39,803 nt of DNA from assembly GCA_903912465.1 (NCBI GenBank), contig CAIWHQ010000359.1, positions 1 to 39,803 on the forward strand, in the 5' to 3' direction. Source of the stretch: an uncultured Alphaproteobacteria bacterium. GTDB taxonomy: Bacteria; Pseudomonadota; Alphaproteobacteria; Caulobacterales; Caulobacteraceae. Both the position numbers and the translations under genes were made by a program. The notes below the pieces were generated by a model, which did no database searches, had not been told where the DNA came from, and saw only the letters and a list, made by a program, of their open reading frames with translations. Below, in pieces: positions 30,612 through 39,803 of the stretch; within the stretch, counting starts at the first letter, position 1, and the number at the start of each line of letters is the position of its first letter.

Positions 30612-32850
30612 AGCTGTAGGGGTCGATGTCGACCGTGACCCGGATGGAGCCGCGCGGCTTCACCCGGGCCCGCCAGGCGCCCATGTAGCCCGAGAGGTCG
30701 ACCTGCCGGTCGGCCCGGACCAGGAACCGCTTCCGACGGCGCCCACGGACCAGGGCGAGGGGGGCGTCGGCCGGGCCGTAGACCTCGACGCCCTCGGCAT
30801 TGGGCGCAGAGGCCGCCATTTCCCGCACGAAAGCTTCCAAGGCCTCGGGATCCCGCCCCGAGACGATGACGGCGGCAAGCCGGCCGAAGGGCGGCAGGCC
30901 GGCGATCTCTCGCTCGTCCAGTTCCGTGCGGACGAAGGCATCCCGGTCCTGCGCCCTGAGGGCCTGCATGACCGGATGGTCCGGCGCCCAGGTCTGGATA
31001 AGGGCCCGGCCCGGACGGTCCCGGCGGCCCGCCCGCCCGGTCGCCTGGGCCAACAACTGGAAGGTCCGCTCCGCCGCCCGCAGATCGCCGCCGCGCAGGC
31101 CGAGGTCCGCGTCGATCACCCCCACAAGGGTCAGGTTGGGAAAGTTGTGCCCCTTGGCGGCGGCCTGGGTGGCCACCAGGATGTCAATTCCGCCGGTCTC
31201 CATGGTCTCGACCAGGGCCCGGGCGTCCGTCGCGCTGCGCACCGTGTCCGAGGAGAAGACCGCGATCCGCGCCTCGGGAAACAACAGGCGGGCCTCCTCC
31301 TCCAGCCGCTCGACCCCCGGGCCGATGGACACGAGGGAGTCCGCCGCCCCACAGTGGGGGCAGTGGGTGGGGCGGGGCATGGAGAAGCCGGTCAGGTGGC
31401 AGACAAGGCGGTTGGTGTAGCGATGCTCGACCAGCCAGGAATCGGTATCGGGCGCCGTGAGCTTCTGGCCACAGGCCTTGCAGAGCACCAGGGGGGCGTA
31501 GCCGCGCCGGTTCAGGAAGAGCAGGGTCTGCTCCCCCGCCGCGAGCGTCTCGGCCATGGCTATGGCCAGGGGGGGTGAAATCCAGCGCCCCGCCTCCGGG
31601 GGCGTCTCCCGGAGGTCAACGAGGCGGATGTCAGGCAGCCGGGCCTCCCCGTGCCGGTCGGATAGCCGGAGCCAGCGATACCGGCCGGTCTCTGCATTGC
31701 GCAGGGACTCCAGGGACGGCGTCGCTGACGCCAGGATGACAGAGGCGTCCTCGATCTTGGCGCGGACCACGGCCAGGTCCCGGGCCTGGTAGATGAAGCC
31801 CTCCTCCTGCTTGAAGGCAGTGTCGTGCTCCTCGTCCACCACCAACAGGGACAGCCGCCGGAAGGGCAGGAAGAGGGCCGAGCGGGCTCCCACCACGATC
31901 CGGCACCGGCCTTCCGCCACAGCATCCCAGACCTGTCGCCTCTGGGGCGGGGCGACGCCGGAGTGCCACTCACCCGGGGCGCCGCCGAAGCGTTCCGCAA
32001 CCCTTGCGATCAGGGCCTGGGTGAGGGCGATTTCCGGCAGCAGGACCAGGACCTGGGCCGCCGGATCCGCGGCCAGGGCGGCGCGGACCGCTTCCAGGTA
32101 AACCTCGGTCTTTCCCGATCCCGTCACGCCGTCCAGGAGGGCGGCCTGGAAACCGCCCTCGGCGATCATCGCCTTGAGGGCCGCCGCGGCGGCGGCCTGG
32201 CTGGCGTTGAGGGGCGGCGCGGGCAGGTCCAGGTCGGGTGGCCCAAAAGGTTCCGGCGCAGGCGCGAAGCGAAGCTCGAGGGCACCGTCGTCGATCAGGC
32301 CCCGGACCACGGCGGCGGAGACCCCCGCCCTGCGGGCGAGGTCCGCGGGCATGGCGGGACCTGCGGCAGCGGCCTCGAGGACCCGGGTGCGGGCAGGGGT
32401 GGAGCGGGCGGGCGGGCGGCCGGTGGCCGCCGCCATCCGGTCGGGACGCGGCGGCGGAGCTCTCGCGCCGCGCAGGGCGATGGCCAGGGGCAGGCCCGCG
32501 ACGTCGGCGGCGTAGCGGGCGGCCCACTGCACGAACTCCAGGGTGGAAGGGCTGAGCGGAGGCGCATCGAGCCGCCCGGCCAGGGGCTTCAGCGGCCGGT
32601 TTCCGCCCGCGCCCTCGCGCAACCCGGTCACCACCCCGGTCACCAGGCGGCCCCCGAGGGGTGCGGCGACCTGGTCGCCCACAGCCAGCTCCAGGCCCTC
32701 GGGCACCTCGTAGTCGAAGGCCTCGGGAAGGGGCAGGGGCAGGAGGACGGAGGCGATGCGGCTCATCTTGTCGTCTTCATACCCCGAGTGCGCCCGCGCC
32801 GCCTCCGGTTCCTCGACAGGATCAGGTCGGGGCTTCCGGGCGGCGGCCAT
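30604..32850 (-). CDS. priA: Primosomal protein N' (PriA helicase)
   Basis: LLDGVTGSGKTEVYLEAVR...LVVDEEHDTAFKQEEGFIYQARDLAVVRA, Cys-rich zinc-binding region, ATQAAAKGHNFPNLTLVGVIDAD. Possible alternative start at 32766 (MSRIASVLLPLPLPEAFDYE). Confidence 0.96.
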   Translation of the reverse strand: MAAARKPRPDPVEEPEAARAHSGYEDDKMSRIASVLLPLPLPEAFDYEVPEGLELAVGDQVAAPLGGRLVTGVVTGLREGAGGNRPLKPLAGRLDAPPLSPSTLEFVQWAARYAADVAGLPLAIALRGARAPPPRPDRMAAATGRPPARSTPARTRVLEAAAAGPAMPADLARRAGVSAAVVRGLIDDGALELRFAPAPEPFGPPDLDLPAPPLNASQAAAAAALKAMIAEGGFQAALLDGVTGSGKTEVYLEAVRAALAADPAAQVLVLLPEIALTQALIARVAERFGGAPGEWHSGVAPPQRRQVWDAVAEGRCRIVVGARSALFLPFRRLSLLVVDEEHDTAFKQEEGFIYQARDLAVVRAKIEDASVILASATPSLESLRNAETGRYRWLRLSDRHGEARLPDIRLVDLRETPPEAGRWISPPLAIAMAETLAAGEQTLLFLNRRGYAPLVLCKACGQKLTAPDTDSWLVEHRYTNRLVCHLTGFSMPRPTHCPHCGAADSLVSIGPGVERLEEEARLLFPEARIAVFSSDTVRSATDARALVETMETGGIDILVATQAAAKGHNFPNLTLVGVIDADLGLRGGDLRAAERTFQLLAQATGRAGRRDRPGRALIQTWAPDHPVMQALRAQDRDAFVRTELDEREIAGLPPFGRLAAVIVSGRDPEALEAFVREMAASAPNAEGVEVYGPADAPLALVRGRRRKRFLVRADRQVDLSGYMGAWRARVKPRGSIRVTVDIDPYSFF

Positions 32851-32891
32851 GAGCCCTACAAGACCCCGACAACAGAAGCGGACGCAGCAGC

Positions 32892-33545
32892 ATGCAACTC
32901 TTCCTCGATACCACGGACGTGGCGATCCTCCGGGACCTGGCCGCCACAGGCCTCGTCGACGGGGTGACCACCAATCCCACCCTGATCGCGAAGTCGGGCC
33001 GTCCGATGTTCGAGGTGATCGCCGAGATCTGCAGCCTGGTCGAGGGGCCGGTCAGCGCAGAGGTCGCCGCCACCGACACGGCGGGCATGCTCGCCGAGGG
33101 GGCGAGGCTGTCCGCCATCGCGCCGAACGTGGTGGTCAAGGTGCCACTGACCCGGGAAGGCCTGGTGGCGACCTCCGAGTTCGCAGTCCAGGGCATACCG
33201 ACCAATGTCACCCTCTGCTTCTCCGCCGCCCAGGCCCTGCTGGCGGCCAAGGCGGGCGCCTCGTACATCTCGCCCTTCATCGGCAGGCTGGACGACCATG
33301 GCGCCGACGGCATGTCGCTGATCGCCGAGATCCGCGCCATCTACGACAACTACGACTTCGACACCGAGATCCTGGCCGCTTCGATCCGGAGCCCCGACCA
33401 TGTGACGATGGCGGCCCTGGCGGGGTCGGACTGCGCTACCCTGCCGCCGGAGGTCTTCGCCGCCCTCTTCAAGCACCCGTTAACCGAACGGGGCCTTTCT
33501 CAGTTCCTCAGCGACTGGGCCGCAACCGGGCAGTCGATTCTCTGA
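32892..33545 (+). CDS. fsa: Transaldolase / fructose-6-phosphate aldolase family
   Basis: [37 protein letters not shown]...[12 protein letters not shown]...[14 protein letters not shown]. Confidence 0.94.
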   Translation: MQLFLDTTDVAILRDLAATGLVDGVTTNPTLIAKSGRPMFEVIAEICSLVEGPVSAEVAATDTAGMLAEGARLSAIAPNVVVKVPLTREGLVATSEFAVQGIPTNVTLCFSAAQALLAAKAGASYISPFIGRLDDHGADGMSLIAEIRAIYDNYDFDTEILAASIRSPDHVTMAALAGSDCATLPPEVFAALFKHPLTERGLSQFLSDWAATGQSIL

Positions 33546-33561
33546 CGGAGGCGGGACGCAC

Positions 33562-34239
33562 ATGAGCGGGGCGGGCGAGGCAGAGCCGACGGAAGACCCC
33601 TGTCCCGAGACCGTGCGGGCCGCACTCCTGAAGCGTCCGGACATACTGACGGGCGATCCCGAGACCCTGCAGGCCCTCGGCCTGGCCCTTGGCGCGGAGG
33701 CCCGCGTGGTCGCCTTCGGTCCCGCGGCCCTGGCCCGGGTCAGCGAGACGGCGCGCCGGGAGAGCGAGGCCCGGGCCAGCCTAGAGTCCGTGGCGCGGGC
33801 CAATTTCGTCGCCCATGCCCAGACCCGCGAGGCGGTGGTCGACCTCCTGGACGCCAGGGACGCCCCCGACCTGGCCCGACGCCTCGACGAGATCGCGCGC
33901 ACCCGGTTCGGGCTGCAGGCCGGAGCCCTGGGGCTTGAGGGCAGGGCGGCGCCGGAAGGCTGGCGGGCACTGCCCCCCGGGGGCGTGGACCAGGTCCTGG
34001 AGCCCGGGGCCAACCTCCTGCTCGGCTTCCGCGCCACGGCCCTGGGCCTGTTCGGCGACCAGGCACCCTTCATCCGGTCCATGGCCCTGGCCCGGCTGGA
34101 CCTGCCCGACGACGGGGGCGTAGGCCTGATGGGGTTTGGCTCCGGCGACCCGGAAGGCTTCACCCCGGACATGGGCCCGGAGCTCGTCGGCTTCATGGCC
34201 CGGGTGACCGAGAGGCTGGCGGGGCGGCTTCAGCGCTGA
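33562..34239 (+). CDS. DUF484 family protein
   Basis: Short GAF-like protein directly upstream of and overlapping xerC, the usual DUF484 context; ends LMGFGSGDPEGFTPDMGPELVGFMARVTERLAGRL. Confidence 0.87.
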   Translation: MSGAGEAEPTEDPCPETVRAALLKRPDILTGDPETLQALGLALGAEARVVAFGPAALARVSETARRESEARASLESVARANFVAHAQTREAVVDLLDARDAPDLARRLDEIARTRFGLQAGALGLEGRAAPEGWRALPPGGVDQVLEPGANLLLGFRATALGLFGDQAPFIRSMALARLDLPDDGGVGLMGFGSGDPEGFTPDMGPELVGFMARVTERLAGRLQR

Positions 34240-35153
34240 TGGACGCCCGCGCCGCCCTCGACCAGTGGCTGGAGCACCTGGAGCAGGAAAGGCGCCTGTC
34301 GCCACGCACCCTGGCTGCCTACGGATTCATCGGCCGGCGCTATCTGGGCTTCCTGGAGCGCCACCGCGGCGGCCCTCTGTCTGCGGTCGACCTGGGAGAG
34401 GTCAGCGCGGCGGAGATCCGGGCCTGGCTGGCCGTGCTGCGCCAGGGCGAAACACCGCTCTCGCCGCGGTCCCTGTCCCAGTCCCTGTCGGCGGTGCGCA
34501 CCTTCCATGCCTTCCTGGATCGGCGGCTGGACATTCCCAATCCCTCCCTCGCCCTGGTGAGGGGGCCGCGCGTGCGCCCCTCCGCGCCCCGCCCGGTCAC
34601 GGAGACCCAGGCGGCGGAACTCCTCGCCGAACCCGGCCTGGACGCCAACCTCGACCCCTGGGAGGCCGCACGGGACGTGGCGGTCCTGACCCTGCTCTAC
34701 GGCTGCGGCCTGCGCATTTCCGAGGCCCTGTCCCTGCGCCGGCGGGATGCGCCGCTCGGGGAGGTCCTGCGCATCACTGGCAAGGGGGGTAAGGCCCGGA
34801 TGGCACCGATCCTGCCCCGGGTGGCCGAGGCGGTGGACGCCTATGCCCGCGCCCTGCCCTTCCCCCTTTCGCCCGATGAGCCCCTGTTCCGCGCCCGGCG
34901 GGGCGGCCCCCTTTCGCCCCGGCATGTCCAGGCGACGGTGCAGGGGATGCGGGGGCGGCTGGGCCTGCCCGACAGCGCCACGCCCCACGCCCTCAGGCAT
35001 GCCTTCGCCACCCACCTGCTGGGGGCCGGGGCCGATCTCAGGTCGATCCAGGAACTGCTGGGTCACGCCTCCCTGTCCACCACCCAACGGTACACCCAGG
35101 TGGATTCCGCCGCCCTGCTCCGGGCCTATGCGAGCGCCCACCCGAGAGCCTGA
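34239..35153 (+). CDS. xerC: Tyrosine recombinase XerC
   Basis: LLYGCGLRISEALSLRRRD...HALRHAFATHLLGAGADLRSIQELLGHASLSTTQRYTQVD: R-H-R-H-Y catalytic residues. Confidence 0.96.
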   Translation: MDARAALDQWLEHLEQERRLSPRTLAAYGFIGRRYLGFLERHRGGPLSAVDLGEVSAAEIRAWLAVLRQGETPLSPRSLSQSLSAVRTFHAFLDRRLDIPNPSLALVRGPRVRPSAPRPVTETQAAELLAEPGLDANLDPWEAARDVAVLTLLYGCGLRISEALSLRRRDAPLGEVLRITGKGGKARMAPILPRVAEAVDAYARALPFPLSPDEPLFRARRGGPLSPRHVQATVQGMRGRLGLPDSATPHALRHAFATHLLGAGADLRSIQELLGHASLSTTQRYTQVDSAALLRAYASAHPRA

Positions 35154-35223
35154 TTTCTGGCTACCCGCGCGCGTGGAAATCCAATAAAGTTTCGCAAATC
35201 CGGAACCTGCTGGGGATCTACAG

Positions 35224-35985
35224 ATGAAATCCGTGATGCTGGCCGGTACCTCGGCCTTCCTCCTCGCCGCTGCATCAGGCGCCCATGGGGAGGAGGCCGC
35301 CAACAACGGCACGGACCCGACCAAGCTGACCACCGTGGCCCAGGCGACCTGGGAGCACCTGGACCTCAACGGCGGCTTCCGGAGCGACACCCTGAAGCTG
35401 AACTATACGGTTCCGCTCGGGGAAAAGCGGGACTGGAGCCTCCGCTACCGTGTGCCCCTCGCCTCCGTCGACGTCCTTGGGGACGACAGCTACGGCCTGG
35501 GCGACGTCTCCGTGCAGGCGACCCATGTCTTCGGCCTGAGCCGCCAGGGCGGCTGGGTCGCCCAGGGAGAGATGATCTTGGACACCGCCTCCCGGGACGA
35601 GCTCGGTACCGGCAAGAACGTCCTCAAGGGGACGCTCATCAGGGCCTGGTTCCTCGAGAACGGCGCGATCTTCGCCCCCGCCCTCGTCCACTCGGAGTCT
35701 CTCTGGGGCGACGACCGCAGGCGGGACGTCCGGGTCACCACCGTGGACTTCTACTACGTGCCCAAGCTGAAGGATTCGCGAAACCTCATCACGTTTGATC
35801 CCTCGATCAACCGGGACTGGGAAAACGACAAGACCTACCTGGGCCTGGCGGTGACCTACGGCCGGGTCCTGGGTCCCGCCTTCGGCGGCACGGGCATCGT
35901 GACGATCAAGCCCTCGGTCTTCGCCGGCGATGACCGCTTCGGGGACTGGGGCCTGGAAGTCGGCTACAAGGTGCTCGGTTTCTGA
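35224..35985 (+). CDS. Exported, probably outer-membrane beta-barrel-like hypothetical protein
   Basis: Signal peptide MKSVMLAGTSAFLLAAASGAHGEE; alternating amphipathic strands and C-terminal aromatic (…GLEVGYKVLGF*), typical of outer membrane proteins. Confidence 0.72.
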   Translation: MKSVMLAGTSAFLLAAASGAHGEEAANNGTDPTKLTTVAQATWEHLDLNGGFRSDTLKLNYTVPLGEKRDWSLRYRVPLASVDVLGDDSYGLGDVSVQATHVFGLSRQGGWVAQGEMILDTASRDELGTGKNVLKGTLIRAWFLENGAIFAPALVHSESLWGDDRRRDVRVTTVDFYYVPKLKDSRNLITFDPSINRDWENDKTYLGLAVTYGRVLGPAFGGTGIVTIKPSVFAGDDRFGDWGLEVGYKVLGF

Positions 35986-36006
35986 GCCTGAACCGGTAAC
36001 AGGCCG

Positions 36007-37404
36007 TCAGGCCTGCATGGTCCAGCCCTCGACGCCCATGGCGGCCTGCCGGCCGGCCTCGGAGCGCGTCGGGTGCGGATGGCAGACGCGGGCGATGTCC
36101 TCACTGGCGGCCCGGAAGGCCATGGCCACGCAGTACTCGCCGATCATCTCACCCGCCTGAGGCCCAAGTATGTGCACGCCCAGGACCTCGTCCGTGGCGG
36201 CGTCGGCCAGGACCTTCACGAGGCCGTCGGTCTCGTGGTTGATCTTGGCCCGGCTGTTGGCGGCAAAGGGGAACTTGCCGGCCTTGTAGGCGCGGCCCTC
36301 GGCCTTGAGCTGCTCTTCACTGCGGCCGACCCAGGCGACTTCGGGGGTGGTGTAGACCACGCTGGGCACCAGATTGTAGTCCACGTGACCGGCCTTGCCG
36401 GCGATCAGCTCGATGCAGGCGACGGCGTCCTCCTCGGCCTTGTGGGCCAGCATGGGGCCGTGGATCACGTCACCAATGGCCCAGACGCCCGCCGCCGCCG
36501 TGCGGAAGTGGTCGGTCTCCAGGAAGCCCCGGGCGTCGGGCACCAGGCCCACCGTCTCCAGGCCCAGGCCCGCCGTATAGGGACGCCGGCCGACGGCCAG
36601 GAGGACCCGGTCAGCGGTCAGGGTCTCGGCGGCACCGCCCGCGGCGGGCTCGACCGTGAGGTCCACCCGGGACTTGCCGGCCTTGGCGCCGGTGACCTTG
36701 GAACCGAGACGGAAGTTGATGCCCTGCTTGGCCAGGATCCTCTGGAAGGCCTTGGCGACCTCGGCGTCCATGCCCGGGCAGATGCGATCCAGGTACTCGA
36801 CCACGGTCACCTCGGCGCCCAGCCGGCGCCAGACCGAGCCCAGCTCGAGGCCGATGATGCCCGCCCCAATGACCACCAGGGTCTTTGGAACCTCCGAAAA
36901 CGCCAGGGCACCCGTGGAGTCGACAATGCGGTCGCCGTCGACCTTGAGGCCCGGAAGGCCTGAGGGCTCGGAACCGGTGGCGATGATGATGTCCTTGGCC
37001 TCGAGGGTGAGGGTCTTGCCATCCGCCCCGTCCACCTCGACCCGGCCGGGGCCGGCGATCCGTCCCTTGCCGAGCAGGCGCTCGACCTTGTTCTTCTTCA
37101 TGAGGAAGTCGACGCCCTTGGTGAGGGCGGTCACCGACTCGTCCTTCTGGGCCATCATCTTCGACAGGTTCAGGCGGGGAGTGACCTCGATCCCCAGGTG
37201 CTCGAACTCCCGGTTGGCGGACTCAAAGAGCTCGGAGGCATGCAGCAGAGCCTTGGAGGGCATGCAGCCGACGTTGAGGCAGGTGCCGCCAAGGGTGTCG
37301 CGCATCTCGATGATGGCGGCCTTCAGGCCAAGCTGGCCGGCGCGGATGGCGGCATTGTAGCCCCCGGGGCCGCCCCCGATGATGACGACGTCGTACTGGG
37401 ACAT
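36007..37404 (-). CDS. lpdA: Dihydrolipoyl dehydrogenase
   Basis: MSQYDVVIIGGGPGGYNAAIRAGQLGLKAAIIE...GGTCLNVGCMPSKALLHASE...HPHPTRSEA. Confidence 0.98.
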   Translation of the reverse strand: MSQYDVVIIGGGPGGYNAAIRAGQLGLKAAIIEMRDTLGGTCLNVGCMPSKALLHASELFESANREFEHLGIEVTPRLNLSKMMAQKDESVTALTKGVDFLMKKNKVERLLGKGRIAGPGRVEVDGADGKTLTLEAKDIIIATGSEPSGLPGLKVDGDRIVDSTGALAFSEVPKTLVVIGAGIIGLELGSVWRRLGAEVTVVEYLDRICPGMDAEVAKAFQRILAKQGINFRLGSKVTGAKAGKSRVDLTVEPAAGGAAETLTADRVLLAVGRRPYTAGLGLETVGLVPDARGFLETDHFRTAAAGVWAIGDVIHGPMLAHKAEEDAVACIELIAGKAGHVDYNLVPSVVYTTPEVAWVGRSEEQLKAEGRAYKAGKFPFAANSRAKINHETDGLVKVLADAATDEVLGVHILGPQAGEMIGEYCVAMAFRAASEDIARVCHPHPTRSEAGRQAAMGVEGWTMQA

Positions 37405-37438
37405 GGGATTTCCTCGCCCGCCTGGGGCCTGAACCGAG

Positions 37439-38662
37439 TTAAATGTCGAGCAGCAGCCGCTGCGGATCCTCGATGGCTTCCTTGACGCGGACCAGGAAGG
37501 TCACGGCGCCCTGGCCGTCGACGACCCGGTGATCATAGGACAGGGCCAGGTACATCATCGGCCGGATGACCACCTGGCCGTTCACGGCCACCGGGCGCTC
37601 CTGGATCTTGTGCATGCCCAGAATGCCCGACTGCGGCGCATTCAGGATCGGCGTCGACATGAGCGAACCATAGACCCCGCCGTTCGAGATGGTGAAGGTG
37701 CCGCCCTGCAGGTCGTCCAGGGCCAGGGCGCCGTCGCGGGCCTTCTTGCCAAGGTCGCCGATGGCCTTCTCGACCCCCGCCAGGGACAGGGCGTCGGCGT
37801 CCCGGACCACGGGCACGACAAGACCGCGGTCGGTGCCGACGGCCACGCCAATGTCGTAGTGGTTCTTGTAGATCAGGTCCTGGCCATCGATCTCGGCATT
37901 GACCTCGGGCACGGCCTTGAGGGCGTGGATACAGGCCCGGACGAAGAAGCCCATGAAGCCCAGCTTGACGCCGTGGGTCTTCTCGAAGCCGTCCTTGTAG
38001 GTGTTGCGCAGGGCCATGATGGCGCTCATGTCGACCTCGTTGAAGGTCGTGAGCATGGCGGCCGTCTGCTGGGCCTCCTTGAGGCGACGGGCGATGGTCT
38101 GCCGCAGCCGGGTCATGCGCACGCGCTCCTCACGGGCATGGGCCTCGCGCGGGGCGGCGGGTGCAGTCGCCGGCGGCGGGGCAGCAGCCCGGGCTTCGAG
38201 GGCGGCCAGGGCGTCGGCCTTGGTCACGCGTCCGTCCTTGCCCGTGCCGGGGATGGCGGCGGGATCGAGCCCGCCCTCCGTGGCGATGCGCTGGGCCGAA
38301 GGGGCCAGGACCGGGGCAGCGGAAGTGGTGGCCGGAGCGGTGGCCGGGGCGGGCGCAGGCTTTGCCGCCTTGGGGGCGGCGGGCGCGGCAGCCGGAGCGG
38401 GTGCAGCTGCGGGCGCGGCGGCGGCGGCCCCTTCTTTCAGGTGTCCAAGGACCGCGCCCGGCTCGACCGTGGCGCCTTCCTCGGCGGAGATGGACTCCAG
38501 GACGCCATCGGCGGGCGCGGCCACCTCGAGGCTGACCTTGTCGGTTTCAAGCTCGACGAGGATCTCGTCCTTGCGGACCGCATCCCCGGGCTTCTTGGCC
38601 CAGCGCGCCACAGTGGCCTCGGAGACGGATTCTCCGAGGGCGGGGGTCATGATGTCAGCCAT
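37439..38662 (-). CDS. odhB: 2-oxoglutarate dehydrogenase E2 component (dihydrolipoyllysine succinyltransferase)
   Basis: Lipoyl domain [12 protein letters not shown], Ala/Pro linker, catalytic [15 protein letters not shown]. Confidence 0.98.
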   Translation of the reverse strand: MADIMTPALGESVSEATVARWAKKPGDAVRKDEILVELETDKVSLEVAAPADGVLESISAEEGATVEPGAVLGHLKEGAAAAAPAAAPAPAAAPAAPKAAKPAPAPATAPATTSAAPVLAPSAQRIATEGGLDPAAIPGTGKDGRVTKADALAALEARAAAPPPATAPAAPREAHAREERVRMTRLRQTIARRLKEAQQTAAMLTTFNEVDMSAIMALRNTYKDGFEKTHGVKLGFMGFFVRACIHALKAVPEVNAEIDGQDLIYKNHYDIGVAVGTDRGLVVPVVRDADALSLAGVEKAIGDLGKKARDGALALDDLQGGTFTISNGGVYGSLMSTPILNAPQSGILGMHKIQERPVAVNGQVVIRPMMYLALSYDHRVVDGQGAVTFLVRVKEAIEDPQRLLLDI

Positions 38663-38678
38663 GGTCGTGTCCTCTTGT

Positions 38679-39803
38679 TCAGGCGAGGGCTTCGGCCAGG
38701 AAGGCCTGGAGTTCGCGGTTGTGCCGGCTCATCTGGCCGGCGGCGGTGGAGGCGGAGGCCGGGCGGCCCACGTATCGGGCGCGCTTGGACTTCACCTTGA
38801 GGCGTTCGAGCGTCAGCTCCAGCCAGGGATCGACGAAGGTCCAGCCACCCATGTTCTTCGGCTCTTCCTGGCACCAGACGAGTTCGGCGTTGGGGAAGCG
38901 GGACAGCTCTGTGGACAGGGACTTCATGGGCCAGGGATAGAACTGTTCGAGCCGCATCAGGTAGATGTCGGTCAGGCCGCGCTCCTCCCGGGCCTCGAGG
39001 AGGTCATAATAGACCTTGCCCGAGCAGAGGACGACCCGGCGGATCTTCTCCGGCGGGTCCAGGGTGAGGGCCGTGTGACGCCCGCGTTCGGCATCATCGT
39101 GCAGCACCCTGTGGAAGGACGAGCCCTCGCCCATCTCCGGCAGCAGGGACACCGCCTTCTTGTGCCGCAGGAGCGACTTGGGGGTCATGACCACCAGCGG
39201 CTTGCGGAACTCCCGCTTCATCTGTCGCCGCAGGACGTGGAAATAGTTGGCCGGGGTCGAGCAGTTGACGACCTGGAGGTTGTCCTCGGCGCAGAGCTGG
39301 AGAAAGCGCTCGAGCCGGGCGGAGGAGTGCTCGGGACCCTGGCCCTCGTAGCCATGGGGCAGGAGGAGGACGAGGCCGCTCATCCGAAGCCACTTGCGCT
39401 CGCCGGAGGAGATGAACTGGTCGATCACCACCTGGGCGCCGTTGGCAAAGTCACCGAACTGGCCTTCCCAGAGCACCAGGGTCTTGGGGTCGGCGAGGGA
39501 GAATCCGTACTCGAAGCCGAGGACCGCCTCCTCCGACAGGGGCGAGTCGATGACCTCGAAATGCGCCTGGCCAGGGCCGAGGTTGTTGAGGGGGATGTAG
39601 TGCGCCTCGGTGGACTGGTCGACGATGTCGCAGTGCCGCTGGGTGAAGGTACCCCGCACGCTGTCCTGGCCCGCCAGCCGGACGGGGAAGCCGTCCTGCA
39701 GAAGGCTGCCGAAGGCGAGGTGCTCGGCGGTAGCCCAGTCAATGCCCTCACCGGACTCGATGGCCGACTTTCGGCCCTCGACCACCCGACGGACGTTCTT
39801 GTG
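38679..39803 (-). CDS. odhA: 2-oxoglutarate dehydrogenase E1 component, partial (N-terminus beyond window)
   Basis: [35 protein letters not shown]...[43 protein letters not shown]; the frame is open to the window edge. Confidence 0.98.
   Translation of the reverse strand, partial: HKNVRRVVEGRKSAIESGEGIDWATAEHLAFGSLLQDGFPVRLAGQDSVRGTFTQRHCDIVDQSTEAHYIPLNNLGPGQAHFEVIDSPLSEEAVLGFEYGFSLADPKTLVLWEGQFGDFANGAQVVIDQFISSGERKWLRMSGLVLLLPHGYEGQGPEHSSARLERFLQLCAEDNLQVVNCSTPANYFHVLRRQMKREFRKPLVVMTPKSLLRHKKAVSLLPEMGEGSSFHRVLHDDAERGRHTALTLDPPEKIRRVVLCSGKVYYDLLEAREERGLTDIYLMRLEQFYPWPMKSLSTELSRFPNAELVWCQEEPKNMGGWTFVDPWLELTLERLKVKSKRARYVGRPASASTAAGQMSRHNRELQAFLAEALA

Overview
The window looks like about 39.8 kb of ordinary, high-GC alphaproteobacterial core chromosome. 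The gene content and the order dnaK-dnaJ-(hydrolase)-mutS suggest Caulobacterales, but that is recalled knowledge and was not searched. About 30 confident CDSs tile nearly the whole window on both strands. They include: a GT39/GT2 glycosyltransferase pair; PHA metabolism (phaR, a small conserved partner, phaA, phaB); a GloB-like glyoxalase II; a methyltransferase; an SDR; MarC; pyrF; a DUF1674 protein; an RsmB-like rRNA methyltransferase; rpe; purH; a secreted M17 aminopeptidase; pirin; an MFS permease; a dienelactone hydrolase; a HELTH-motif protein; dnaK; dnaJ; a large alpha/beta hydrolase; mutS; CorA; a CHAP-domain protein; TerC; priA; a transaldolase/Fsa; DUF484; xerC; an outer-membrane-like protein; lpd; odhB; and partial odhA. 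I see no CRISPR array, prophage, transposon, tRNA, rRNA or defence island. The best non-coding signals are a textbook ZTP (pfl) riboswitch upstream of purH, a sigma32-like promoter before dnaK, a strong hairpin between dnaK and dnaJ, and a TGC-rich PhaR-like operator. The least explained is a roughly 230-bp AT-rich intergenic island with several inverted repeats between the CHAP and TerC genes. I found no convincing new multi-gene system; the AT-rich island and a few small or uncharacterised proteins are the most worthwhile leads.
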